The notes under the pieces: generated by a model
What the model saw: only the letters and a program-made list of their open reading frames with translations
What the model was told of the DNA's origin: nothing
Databases searched by the model: none
DNA from: Mansonella perstans
Taxonomy: Eukaryota; Nematoda; Chromadorea; Rhabditida; Onchocercidae
Length of the DNA: 64,000 bases
Reading direction: 5' to 3'
Assembly: GCA_037074765.1 (NCBI GenBank)
Contig: JBAMDO010000054.1
Coordinates: 115,001-179,000, forward strand
Made by a program: the position numbers and the translations under genes
In this document: in pieces, positions 39,701 through 55,774 of the stretch
Position numbering within the stretch: position 1 is the first letter of the stretch
Layout of the letters: each line of letters opens with the position of its first letter

Positions 39701-40489
39701 TTAGATTTCTTGATTTAATAATAGGCTGTCTTTAATAAAACTCTAGCAGACAAATGGATTAATCGAAATAATCTCTTTTCAGGATTTTTTGTATAATTTA
39801 TGATAGCGCTGAAATCCGATAATGTTTGTTAAGTGAGAAGAAAATTTTAATGTCCGATTATAATTTTCGATATCAATTCAGAACAAATTGATCGAGCAAA
39901 GAGAAACAGAAAGAACGGTATGTGGAACAAATATAAAGTACTTCATCTAGTGCAAATGCGCACGCGATTTTAGTGAAATGTTTCCGTTAACGGACATCCC
40001 TTATCGCGAGAGAGATTTTTATGAGGTTTATGACCTTATGAGGTTTCGAGGTCTGGTAATGCTGATATGCCTCTAGTAGGGTCCGTCATCCCGGACAGGT
40101 CTTAACTGAAAGAAATAATCAGTATATCCATATGCGGGATCGGCTAGCCTCCGGCAATCATCTTAGGAGAGGGACAATTCTAACCCAAACCTCGGCAAAT
40201 GGAGCATCTTCTCTGCAAGATCATTCATCTCAGGATGTACCTAAATAAACCTACGTCTTCAGGATTTCGCTGCCACCATCCAAGCTCACTAGACCCCAGC
40301 AGATAAACCTCAGAAGTAAAAAGTGAGGCTACTTCGCACACAAGCAGTTCAGGACAGTGGTCGCTCAAGAGTAAGCTGGAGATGACAATCTTATTCGACA
40401 GCATCCAGGATGACCAAGCAGTCTTTTTCAAAGACAGTATTGCTCGCTTCAAATGGAGAGTAACCTAAAAAAGGTGACTCATTTGTAGG

Positions 40490-41270
40490 TTACCCACTGT
40501 TTGTCAGACATTGACATTGCTGCCCTAGAAGAACATGGTGCAGGCTGCACACTGTTGGCCAAACAAGCTGAAAATCGCATGGCACTTTTTAAGAGTTGGT
40601 TTCATGATTTAAAAAACTCATTGCTTCCAAAATGAAAAATTTGCCAATAGTTCATTTCAATCGGATTATTTACTTCCAATACAAAACAAATAACTTATTG
40701 TTCTCTTTAGTATATATACTCCAGCTCTAAAATCTGACCCTGTAGATCCTTTACTCTAAAAGTTCCTGCAGAGGATGAGATCTTGGTGACTCTAACACTC
40801 AAGCAAGTGGAAAATTTAACGTCTGGGAAAGTGTACGAGGTAAGCATAGTGTTGGAAAATGCAATGATAACGGGCGCTTTCTATCAGAGTTTTGTAAGAG
40901 CAGCAACTCACCATCACCAACACATTCTTTGAGATTAGATGAATCCCTGATCCAAGCACCGGCTTCTCATCTATTGTATCACAGTGCGGCTCAACCTAGC
41001 AGAAAAAATTGAACTCTGCGCAGATTGGGTGAACACAGAGATTCTTCTATGAAGTTCTGAAGGCAGTATCGGACCCACACACCAAAGCAAACTGTGTTTA
41101 GTGGCAACCTTTAGCCAAAATCAGTTAGGCATATCGCACAAAAATCAATAAAGACCTAACTGTATATACCCCCTACTGTGAGACTCTTAGGCCATACAGC
41201 AGATAAAAACTGGCAAAGTAGTTGGGGTAGCTAAAATTCTGCCCGTCTGAAAGCCTGAAAGCCAGGCTGA
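40490..41270 (+). mobile_element. Decayed LINE endonuclease/reverse transcriptase fragment
   Basis: Several short blocks, in different plus-strand frames, match the apurinic-type endonuclease and linker region of LINE ORFs in the right order. They are DIDIAALEEHGAGCTLL (from 40501; family pattern DIAALSETR...GAGYT.FW), NDNGRFLSEFC (about 40863-40897), LTITNTFFEIR then MNP.SKH..LIYCITVR (about 40908-40992; family TITNT.F...MHPRSKHWHLIDYVIVR), and FYEVLKAVSDPHTK (about 41049-41090). Stops and frameshifts separate the blocks, so the copy is dead. Ends and target-site duplications were not found. The preceding 40017-40489 may belong to it but shows no match. It lies upstream of, and in the same orientation as, the 5'-nucleotidase gene. 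Confidence 0.65.
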
Positions 41271-41577
41271 ATATAGTTCTACTCTATAATTCTGCACTTA
41301 TTATTGTGTAATAGAAATCCTACATAGCTTATAAATCATCATTACGTGGTTCTCGATATTCTTGGAAAAACTAATACTGGATTGGAAACTCCAACGATTG
41401 CAGTTCATCTGTTTACAAAGCTTAATTTTTCTGTTGATAATAGCGTACTTTTCATAGTTGCTCATTTTTAATTGATCTGAAAAATACGTCGATTTATCAT
41501 GATTGTTTACTTTTCGCAATTTTTTCTTGAAGATAATAAGTTGTTGGAGCGAATTATTGCGTAGTTCTAGCTTTCAG

Positions 41578-41660
41578 GAATCAGATAAAAGTGATGCATC
41601 AGATCCAGATGAAACAAAAATGTACTTGGAAGCAGTGTCATTGGACGCAGTGTTGTTGGG
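41578..41660 (+). CDS. Candidate 5' exon of the 5'-nucleotidase gene
   Basis: The exon has exemplary boundaries: CTTTCAG before it and GTAAGT after it. The 83 bases are open and encode an acidic stretch (SDKSDASDPDETK) followed by MYLEAVSLDAVLLG. It exits with two bases of a codon, exactly the phase needed by the first recognised exon of the NT5C2-like gene at 49902. Adding it would bring that protein to about 560 residues, the usual family length, across an 8.2-kb intron. No sequence similarity to the NT5C2 N-terminus is visible, so it could belong to an alternative first part or to another gene. No start codon exon was found upstream. Confidence 0.4.
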
Positions 41661-44600
41661 GTAAGTCGTTATGGAAAATATAATTCAAATCAATTAAAAA
41701 TGAGCAACTGTGAAAAGTACGCTACTATCAACAGAAAAATTAAGCTCTGTCCAATTTAGTGTTAGTTTTCTGAGAATACCGAGATCCAGACGTAGCCGTA
41801 ATGATGATTTACAAACTGTGTGGACTATTATTTCTCGACAATTAAAATATTTAATGATATTCATTAGTTCAAAATGAGATGAGACATTCATATGCTGAAA
41901 ATGTACAACGTTGAAGTCATTTTTATTTGCTCAAAAGCAATCTTGATTTTCAAAAATTTTGTATCAATGACCAGTAAACCAGTAAAAATAAGTTCGAAAT
42001 TACTGACGAAATTTGACCGGATCTCCAAATCACGAAAATCGCTTAGCATAGTGAGTTAAATATATATTGAGGTTAAAAGCATACTTTATTACAACTCCAG
42101 TCATTCATTAGATTCAAAATATAATGACTGGAGCCGATTAAAGTAAAAGCCATTAGATAGATATTGATTTCTTATATTTTTGTGTAGCAAATTCTTTCAT
42201 TAGAAATTCCATAGAATTCTGTATTCCCATGGAAACAGTATTCGAGTATTAACAGTATGTTCTTCTAATGTGGCATCTTATTCAAACAAAAAATTGTGCA
42301 GATAGAAGGGTTTTGGAGCATTCTTGCAGCATTTTTTTTTTTAAATGTTCAAGTCTTACCATTGCTGTTACGTTATACAATTGACTTTCATATTTATTGT
42401 ACGATTTTCTTAACTTTTTGTTTGAATAAGATGCTGTCAGTAGAATTATGAAGTGAGCTACTCTGTAAATAATGAAGCATATCGATGTTGAGCGTTGAGA
42501 GGAGAAAGAATGATTGTAATTTTCGAGTATTGTTGATTTTGTTCTTATTGATATTTTATGTTACTGAATAATTACAGATTTCTTAACATTAATGATTTCG
42601 TAAGGAATTCGAACTATGGCAACATGAAGCAGAAATCAATGTTCAATAGCAATTAAACATTTGCAGGAAACTTTCTACAGTCTCGATGATTTTTGTTAAT
42701 TTTACTGAATGCATTCCTTGCTATTTTCTTAAGTCAAAGCAAAGTGAGCATGTATTTTCATATTGATGTTTCATTGCATTGGAATTATTAGAATTACTAT
42801 GGCCGTTTTTAGTTCCTTATTAAAGTTTTTTCTCTCGTTTTTTTTTTTAAATTATGCTGAATAGCTAATAGATATATTTGTTCTATTTTTAAACTTCTCG
42901 CAATTTGATCTGTACTTTTTGTGCCTTTAATTCTTGATATTTAAAGTTTCGTTCATCTATTGATCATATTTCGATATTGATAATGGGTAAAATCTGAACT
43001 TATTACAATATTTTGCAAAAAATTTTGTCGACAACTGTACGAACCGATACTATTTCCCGTAAAGTAGATTTCCTAAATCAGTTTGCTGATATATCACATC
43101 AAATGCATTTTTGTGGTTGAAGACTGCGTGAGGCCTTTCGAATCTTAACATTATACGCAAATGTTGATACCGTTTTTTGCAAACTCACAGTTCATATTGT
43201 TGAATTGTGGTATAACAAGTTAAAATAGAAATGTTCATTAGGAGCTCATTAAACGCAAAACTTCAGACCTCCACGCTTTTAGTATTTTGTTATCTCATAA
43301 GATTCCATTCCCATAGTCTTTGCTTGCAAGGAAAGATTGTAAAATTTTAACAAATTAAACCAGTAAAACTTTTCTTTTTTCAGTGTTCAGCGTGCCATGA
43401 TCTAAAAGTAATGGTCAGGTGGGAAAAAAAATTTTGACTTTTTTATTGATGAACAACTTCAGTTTGCAGCTCCTGTTTTTTGCAATATCGAAGAGTATTT
43501 TGGCTGAGATGGTTGAGATTACTTGCATCTTATTGAGCAACATAAGTGGCGATGTGAAGGTAAATGACATTTATTTTTTTCATTGGATAGAGTCGGAAAG
43601 TTGTGTGTGAAATCCAAACTGTAACAACTCACTGATTCTTAGAGACTGGCAGTAATGAGATAACAAGTTTCTCGAGACCTATATTAAGAATTATTCTGAC
43701 TGATTCCCAAGCAGATAACATTTCACTGCGAACAGTACAAGGACTGCTTTCTGTCTATTCAGAGGCATAACATGGCATTGCTTCATGTTCGGCATAAAGG
43801 TACATTGAATTTATAGCTGGCATCATCATGACCTCCTCTGAAGAGGATTGTCAACCATCTGTAGTCTGTCATTCTTCCATCTATTAATTAGGCTGTTGGT
43901 GTCTTTTTTTGTATTCCAGCCTCGGGATAATATTTTTTTAGTCAAACCCTAGTTAAGTTGTCAGCAATTTGAACGGTTTTGAATTTTCTGAGAAGAGTTT
44001 TTAACAGTGTCAAGTATCAGCATAGAAAGTAGTTGACAGTAATCCAGCAAGCCGAAGTACTCAAGAAACTTCCTTACAATATATAAATTCTTTAAAATTA
44101 GGAAAAATTAACACTGGACGTAGCTTTTCAACACTTCTTTTTAGACAGAGGAAGATCCTCCAAATATGTGAACAATATGTTAAATGAAATCTACACTCCG
44201 TTTGAGTAGATCATTATACTATCTTCCCTTTCATCAAATTTGCATATTGCTGCTTGTATTGTTGTAAAGCTGCTGCTGGAAATCGTTTAATTTCTATGAA
44301 TTATACTAGCACTGTTAGCAACACCTTTAACACGAACAGCAATAGTAATAATAATCCGGACAGCAATACAATGTATTATTAATCTTCATTTCTTATTTGC
44401 AGAAATTTAAATCATTTATATAAAGGCGATATATGCGCAGGAACAACAAAATTGAGATGATCCAATGTAATAAATACAACTTTATTCAAGTTTCATAAAA
44501 TCTAACAGTAAATACGAGCAGTAATTACTAATCACACTTGGAGATAAACTTTCGTTGATAGATTGGTAGAATTTGTTAATTTGTTTAGCAAAAAATTTGT

Positions 44601-45265
44601 TTGTTCTCATAATTTCGAATCTTTTTTTCTTAAAAAAAATAGATCAGACAAACATCGCGCTATTTCTCGAATTAATAAATGAAATGCCGTCAAAATAAGG
44701 TAGTTTTATTGTTGGAAAAAATCTTGGCTAATTTCGGGTTAGTTTATTCAATTCACTTCATTTAGATGATAAAACGCCGAAATTGTCTCTTAATAGATTT
44801 GTGTGAAACATTTTACAAATCTTCTCCTTGACTTATGGTAATATGTCAGGTTATTTCACATTCCAGATGGTTCAAGAGGTATGTCCAAAAATCACACCGC
44901 ATTTGTCTTGATCTTTGGCTTTTTTAGATTCAATATGTTAATCTTTGTGGTGCAAAATCAGGTTTATCATTTATGAATACTGGCTTGTCGTTTTCGATGT
45001 TTTGGATCTTCACTTCAAACTTTTTTGCATATAACATGTTATATACGACCGAGTTATGGTGCTCCTCATTCTGGAAATATGTTTATCTTTTCCTTCGCAT
45101 TTGCATGGGATATATACACTTTAAAACTAGATTCGCTAATCCCAGTGATCTTTGTTTCAGAAGGTTAAGGTCTGCTTTATTCTTTTTACACCTGAATTAC
45201 TTCATGCCTTGCATTGCCAATGTATAGTAATTTCTTTCTAGACTCTCCGGATCCTTATGCTTATT

Positions 45266-45460
45266 CTACTGTTTCACTAACTCACTCCAGTGTAATTTCT
45301 GATGATTGCTTAGCGACACTATCTTCTTAAAACCAGTGCTACAGACATGACTCCGAGTCGCTTCATCTGTTTCATTATTTTCTTCAAGTATTATCTCAGT
45401 TTGTTTACTGACTACGATGCATCGTTTTCCGTCTGTTGATAAATCATCTTTAGAATCCAT
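45266..45460 (-). pseudogene. C2H2 zinc-finger remnant
   Basis: A 64-residue minus-strand frame ends with HVCSTGFKKIVSLSNHQKLH followed by WSE. This has the spacing of a classical finger from F to the two histidines (F-x5-L-x2-H-x3-H) and an HxxE linker-like end. However, the first half has only one cysteine (VCSTGF) where C-x2-C-G-K-x-F is expected. A stop follows eight residues later and no other finger is seen. The likely reading is a decayed or retro-copied finger gene fragment; chance similarity is possible. It lies inside the long 5'-nucleotidase intron, in opposite orientation. Confidence 0.4.
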
Positions 45461-46522
45461 TCACGTCATCCTCCTATACTGACTCACACCTATTTTCGCC
45501 TCCTGATGCTCAACGCATTGTTGTTCCTCGTCCTTCTTAGATTTCAATCCCTACTTCGTGTTTTTTAATGACCTTCTAGATTAGTAGCAGTTAACTTTTC
45601 TATCGTTCACCGATTTTCTGTTAAATTATGGCTTTATCTATCTTGAATAATGTTCTATATTGCATAATTTTATTATTGGTAAAATTTTGAGTATGTACAA
45701 AAGTATTCATTAGTTCATCACGTTCTCATAATTATTCAGTACACTAAACAGCAAACAGAAAACGTGGAAGTTATGACAACTGAGATGGGATTCTGAGGCA
45801 ATTTCAGAACGACTCATGCTTCGTGGGGAAGAAGCAAGCAAAAAATTTTGAATTGATTGGTGCACAAGAACCGTTTGGATTATTATGGACAAGCGGTTAA
45901 AACTTTGTAGCGAGAATGTAAATTATGTGCAGTAAAATTTATAGGAAGGCAAGAGCAGTTGATCGCACTCAAATGTCACTTTTAAATATATGTATATATA
46001 TCAAATGACTCTCATTAAGTGCTAGGATATCATTGTATCACAGCAGAAAAACAACAGAAAAACGATAGCTCAACAATATACTTCCTTTCAAAAACAATTT
46101 TGAACCATTATACCAGCTTCATATATTTTGTTGAAGCTGTTTATATTCTATACTTTTATTTTTCGGGTAGACTTTTCCCAACAAATTTTTCAACCAAAAT
46201 TTTTTCCTTTAAAAAGGAGATTTTTGCCAACTAAGTTCTTTACTTGTGAAAGAATAAGTATTTAAGGAACATTGCAAAGTGAATAGCAAAATCAATATTT
46301 ATTTACTTCTTGAAGTGCCCGTAGTTATGGAGCTTCCTTCGATTTCTCCCAACAGTCAGTATATCTAACAAAATCAATAGGGAAATTTGGCGATCTTTTT
46401 CTATTTTTTCTCAATTTAGCCATTGTGTATTTGCGTAGTTTTGCAAATTTGAAAATGAAGAGATTTTTGGATTTTTCGGTTAAACATGTTGAGAAAAAAA
46501 AAAGTTTTCCGTCACTTCGTTA

Positions 46523-46580
46523 CTAATGATCATAAACAACATGTCAGTATATCTAATGATCATAAACAACATGTCAGTAT
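46523..46580. repeat. 30-bp perfect direct repeat
   Basis: The unit starting CTAATGATCATAAACAACAT occurs at 46523-46552 and again directly after it. It contains the palindrome ATGATCAT. Non-coding. Confidence 0.85.
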
Positions 46581-47644
46581 TTGAAAAAAGTCTAGCATTC
46601 AAAAATAAAACACTCTATAGGTCTGTGTAGTGCCCTCATACTTCCAAGAGAAGTTCATTAATTTGTAAAGAATGAATGTTTAGAAGATGTGATTTAAAAA
46701 AGTCCGGTAGAATTTAATGATTTAATTTGCGTATCTATCTCAGCAATGTAAATTCCAAACAATCAAAATGAAGCATGTCGAAACGATCAGAAATTGCGAA
46801 GTTACATTCTTCTCTGCCAGCTCAGTAAATTGTTTGCAGTATCATTTTTTTCTTCGCAGTTGTTGGTTTAATTTCCAAATTATTTTCTATCTGCTGCTGT
46901 AAACAACTTTTCAACTATGCAGTAAACTGATTTGTTAGGATTAACTATGCAGCTGAGAGATAACATTTCGCTAATTTGCAGCTGAAAGATAATACTTCAC
47001 TACTGTACCCCTCATGAGTTCAAATAAATTTAAAAAGATAGCAAATTTAAAGAATTAGGAAAATTAGTCATCTCTACCTGTAAAGAAACATTTGGAAATT
47101 ATCGCCTTACTTAAAAGCGATGAAATGGAATGAAATCACTATATATCATCATTTCAGCCAGTGAACTAAGGAGCTAAATGCTTTGAAATCTCAGACATTT
47201 CCAAATAGGAAAGCATTCACAAATGGGAAGGGTCAAATTAAATTTGTTGTTACTTTTAAAATGGTATATGTTGTGACTTATTGTTTTATTTTGATTTTGA
47301 ATAGAGAGAGGGAAAAAAAAAATTTTTTTAAAGAGATATTGAGGCATTTAACAATTGAAATATTGAAAACAAACTGAGCTGGAAAAAGGAGGCAATAATT
47401 TATAGCATTTAGAGTAGCATTTAATAAAAATGAATGACTTTCTTGTTCGCCCAACATTTCCCTATTTCTTACCTTGAATTTTAATTTCATATGGTTTCTA
47501 AAAGGCTTTTGTCTTCCACGAATTTTGTTTTGTTTCTCTTCTCAATATTTGAGATGCCTCTTTGATCTTAATCTATTTTTTTCAATTTATAAATGTCTAT
47601 TTCATCATCTTAAAATCTTAATAATTCATATTTATTCTCTACCA

Positions 47645-47893
47645 CAAAATAGAATTTTTCTTCTTTTTAATTTTTTTTTTCTAAATTTCTAATTTTTTTT
47701 TTTTCTAAATTTCTAATTTTCCTTTTTTTTTCTAAATTTCTAATTTTTCTTTTTTTTTTCTAAATTTCTAATTTTCCTTTTTTTTTCTAAATTTCTAATT
47801 TTTCTTTTTTTTTTCTAAATTTCTAATTTTTCTTTTTTTTTTTTCTAAATTTCTAATTTTTCTTTTTTTTTTTTTCTAAATTTCTAATTTTTT
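47645..47893. repeat. T-rich tandem array, unit about 25-29 bp
   Basis: At least eight units each consist of CTAAATTTCTAATTTTTC (or CC) plus a T run that varies from 8 to about 13 bases. The constant 13-base core CTAAATTTCTAAT is perfectly kept while the T run varies, which suggests expansion by slippage. Confidence 0.9.
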
Positions 47894-47978
47894 TTTTCTT
47901 GCATTAATTTGCATTTTTACAGTAACTTACAAAAGCTAACTTTTAAATTTATCATGAATGCATTGCTACTTTTTCTCT

Positions 47979-48005
47979 GTGTGTGTGTGTGTGTGTGTGT
48001 GTGTT
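47979..48005. repeat. GT dinucleotide microsatellite
   Basis: About thirteen GT units. Non-coding. Confidence 0.85.
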
Positions 48006-49901
48006 GCATCAAAATTTCGAGAGTAAGCGAGAAAAGAAGATCGCATCGAATAGACGCAGTGTTTGATTTTTACTAGTTTTCACAACGGTAGATAGATATA
48101 TGATTAGTTAGACAGGTAATAGGGTTATTGTAGTTTCAAGCTAAAAATATTATAGGTCATTGGAGTAGGATTAATTAATGAATATTTTGATTTGATTTAA
48201 AATTTTCTTTTTTTTTTTTTTTATTCTTTTGCTTTAACTTGCAAATGTCAGTGATTAGTAATTGTTTTGTTATCAATGGCAAACAGCAATATCACAATCT
48301 CTATGCTTTCATCAACAACATTCATTATCATTTTACAAACAACTAAAGCTGCTAGCAAAAAGGAGAGTAACCTTGTGAAAAAGATTTATTGATCACTGTG
48401 ATGATTTATTACTTCTGACAATGATGAAAACTTTTTTGTTTGAAAGGTCAGTGTGCAAAAATCACGTCTCCAATGAAACTTATCAATATAAGATGATTAT
48501 CATTTTATTTTTTTTTTTTTTTTTTTTTTTTCATCATTTAACAGTATATAGTGTACTTTGTACTTGATATATTCAAAAATTTTGATTAATAACATTCAAA
48601 TTTTAATAAATTTTTTTTTTGTATAATTTGTTAGATAGGACCGATTTCGATTTTGATAACATTAATGTTTTAAAACTATTAGTGAAACTGTTTAAAACAC
48701 ATAAAATTTCAAATTCTGCTTTTATCTTTACGAGTTATCCATTTTATTTAAAATATCCATAGGCTATAGCTGAACAGCTAGTACAGCTAGTGTTAATAAT
48801 ACATGATTGCCATTATTTCAGTTGTAGAATTTATATGATCAAAAATATGTGTGTCCCAAATGGATTGATAAAATTATGCTGATATGCAGATGGAAATTAT
48901 GTTATCTGTAACTGATCAGAAAAGAAACAAGAAAGGAAATATAAGCAGAGAAATTATTTACTTATGGATGAGTTTTCCGTGAGGAAAGCAGAAAATAGTG
49001 AAAAATAAATGAATGAAATTAATTTAGCATAATTAAAGTAAAAAATAAAATGATCTATATTAAATATGGCAAGGTTTCAGTGAATTAAATGATAAAACCA
49101 GTTACAAATCGGAAATGAATAAAGAAAGATAAAACAAAATCAAGTAGATATGAACTCAGAATGTGATGAGGGAAAGGGAGGGAATTCTGTTAGCAATTTA
49201 AGTGAGTTCGGTTTTCTGAAAAACCTAAAGTATACATAATGTTTCAGAAAAAACACTACTTCAAGGACGTGTCATAATATTTCACTGCTTATTTATTTGG
49301 TGGTGGAATAGTAATAATTACTTTGCAGCGCATATAACTTGGTGCAAACGTTGATAATCAGTGAAACATTACTACAACTAATCACTAAAGCATAGTGGTA
49401 ACGACGAGGACATCTCAAACATGATAGAAGACGGTGCACGAAAGACTTACAAACGAGACCCCGCTCATAGGTTTGATCCATCTAATTGGGAGTGTCATTT
49501 ATTAATGTACTGCATGCATTACGACTAGTTCAGATACTACTTTCAGTTTAACGTGGATTTGTATCATATTTTCACAACTGGTATGGGACTAGGTACTTTC
49601 GGAAGTTGAATTTGGGAATCCCTACTTGTAAAAATCATGTTTACACTTTGTCCTAATTTTTCAATCTTAAAAGCTCAAAAAATAAATATGCTATCAGCTG
49701 CAACCTTCGGAAAAGATTTAACAAAATAATTCTGCAGTGTCCAGTGTACAAGCTCATTGTTATCACTTCTTTTAAAGTTTTTTTTTTGCTTTGCAGAAAC
49801 ATTGCGGTGGGTAGTATTGAGGTTGAGTTTGTTACTTAGGTCATATTCAGTTGCATTTCTCGAGAATGAAAATATAGGATTCTTGAGTTCAATTGTTTCA
49901 G

Positions 49902-53721
<3,820 letters not shown>

Positions 53722-54272
53722 CTTTTCTAGTAATTTCTGATGCACTTTTTTTTATTCTAGCAAAATCAGTATTTCTTTTGTATCAGATTTTCGTGAGGTT
53801 ATTACTATTATTTTTAACATGGTGACATTCGGGAAATCGCTTACAGTTATAGGTGTAGGTAAGAGACGAATAATACTCCAGATAATCATTTACAAGTAAG
53901 GCAATATGAAAGAAAATAAGGAAGTAGATGATAAATTGTTAGAGGAATTTCAGACTTTATAGTTTTCGCCTCATCTGCTTCGTGTTTTTTTTTCTTAGTG
54001 TTATAAACTGTTTTTTTTTTTTTTTTTTCTATTAGGAAGAAATCAAGAATTCGTTTTTTTTTCTTTCGGAAATATTCGGAGAATTTTATTTGGTTTGTAA
54101 CAGTCTTTGAAAAGCTGTTTATAGTTACAGTTCTCATTTAATCTGTATATTATTAAATTGCAATTTTCTTATATTGCTCACTATTATTTTTTTTTGCATT
54201 ATCTCGTTGATTTGATTTTAAACACTTTCGCCTTACAAAAAGACGAAACTGCTCAACATTCATATAATATAA

Positions 54273-54305
<33 letters not shown>

Positions 54306-55774
54306 CGAGGTAAAATTTTTCTGACGAAAGGGATGACCATTAGGTAATATTTTTGCGTTGGGAGTTTTTGTGAATATAGTAATGGACGTCTTTATAAGCC
54401 TTCAATTTTTTAATATTTGTATGCTAGCTTCCGAAAACACTGTGTGCTTCCTATTGTCGATTGTTATATGAATGCACTGCTGTATACATTCCGTCATTTT
54501 CGTTTGAAAACCCACAGAGTGTAAATTGTGCAAAATGTTTTATTGTGCAAAATTTTATATTGTGCGCAGTTTTTGAGTTTCTATGTTTCATTCTACGATG
54601 TTTTTTGGTTTTTCACTTTCTGTGCTTCCTTGTTTTTCGCTTTCTATTCCTGTCTTGTAACATCATTGCCATGCTGATAAGCGACCAGATTTTCGTTCTG
54701 ATTGACTAAGCTTCGTATAACAATGCGCATTACATATTATGTTTGTGGCAAAACAATTTATAGTAAATAACGTTCTCTCGATATGATCCAAATAAATGTG
54801 ATCTATACGGATAAAACAGTGCAATTAGAATTATTTCTGTATATTGTTAGTAAGTTTTCATAGTGAACATTCTCATATAACTTTAATCAGACTTTTTGAG
54901 ATTCAGACCATAGCATTTGAGAAGTGTGATTGTTCCTTGTACTAGAAATGGTATTTGAAAATTGATGGTAATCCGCATATATTTCTAGGCTTTAGTTTAT
55001 GTTGAATCTGTTCTCTGGTTTTTTACAAGTTTGTATTATTTTTATACGTGCTGAAGACTCATTGTTTATTTGTGCTAATAATTTCCGAATAAGCAGCTTT
55101 TCATTGAAGTTTTTGACTTTCTGAAATTGTCTTGAAGTGATAAAAAAGTGGTTGTACAAACGATAGGAAATATCATTTGCTATATTTCGCGTATTTAGCG
55201 TGTTGTTTTGGTGTGATTTGTTGTTTCTCGACGAAATATTGAAAACTGCCAGATACAAGGATAGAAACACGAAATTCATAAATACACACAAAAAAATTTT
55301 TTGACTGAGGTTCAGTAGTTTAAAAAAAACAGTAATGTTTATGCAGATATCAACAAAGTGAAATCTAGAAATACGTGCTAATTAAAGAACATTGTCCCGA
55401 GGTTCTCTGGAAGTTAAACGTACTAATGTGGAGGTTCAAAAATGGAGCTAGAGAGGTGATTCTTTACCCAGTATATCATGGTAGCCGAGTCTTTAAAATT
55501 TATAAAAATTCAAGTGATGTGCTTTTACCCTAAAAATATCCGTGTCTACAAGAAAATGAAGCAAATTCTGCCATAAAGTTCCAAATAACTTTTTAGGGGA
55601 ATACCATAATTCCACGAAAAGCAAGCAAGAAGAATATACATAATTTGTAGCAAAGTGTTTATGGCATCTGGATTTGTTCTAATTCCTCGCATTTTCAGTA
55701 GAAACAAATTCAGCTACATTTTGAGATGTTTTTTTCGGCTTTTCGAATCGATTCCATTGGGAATCAGTACAGAA
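53722..55774. other. Convergent 3' intergenic region
   Basis: About 2 kb between the stop codons of the 5'-nucleotidase (+) and the MAM-type gene (-). It includes T runs at about 54011-54028 and a 29-base A run at 54277-54305. No gene was recognised; frames at 53886-54137 (-), 54461-54709 and 54992-55291 (-) reflect base composition. Confidence 0.6.
54277..54305. repeat. Poly-A run
   Basis: About 29 uninterrupted A residues in the convergent intergenic region, with no recognisable retrocopy next to it. Confidence 0.85.

Larger units (their letters stand above)
30370..40489. other. Mostly non-coding interval
   Basis: The sequence is AT-rich with frequent stops in all frames. Two small plus-strand frames at 31373-31749 are listed separately. 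Other frames read without recognition were 33497-33742, 34307-34513 (-), 36804-37013 and 37390-37605. The stretch 33160-33420 is strongly biased to T and G on the plus strand (a run of T with GTTT units). No RNA gene was seen. Confidence 0.5.
41661..49901. other. Long intron or intergenic region
   Basis: 8.2 kb of AT-rich sequence between the candidate 5' exon and the first sure exon of the 5'-nucleotidase gene. It contains the zinc-finger remnant and tandem repeats listed separately. A stretch at 43437-43559 (+) is open with fair splice borders but encodes an unremarkable hydrophobic peptide and is not accepted as an exon. No RNA gene was seen. Confidence 0.5.

Noticed and set aside
43437..43559. 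Open stretch with acceptor and GTAAAT donor, phase-compatible with the 41578-41660 exon
   Set aside because: It exits at phase 0, which does not fit the next sure exon at 49902, and the peptide is a generic hydrophobic run.
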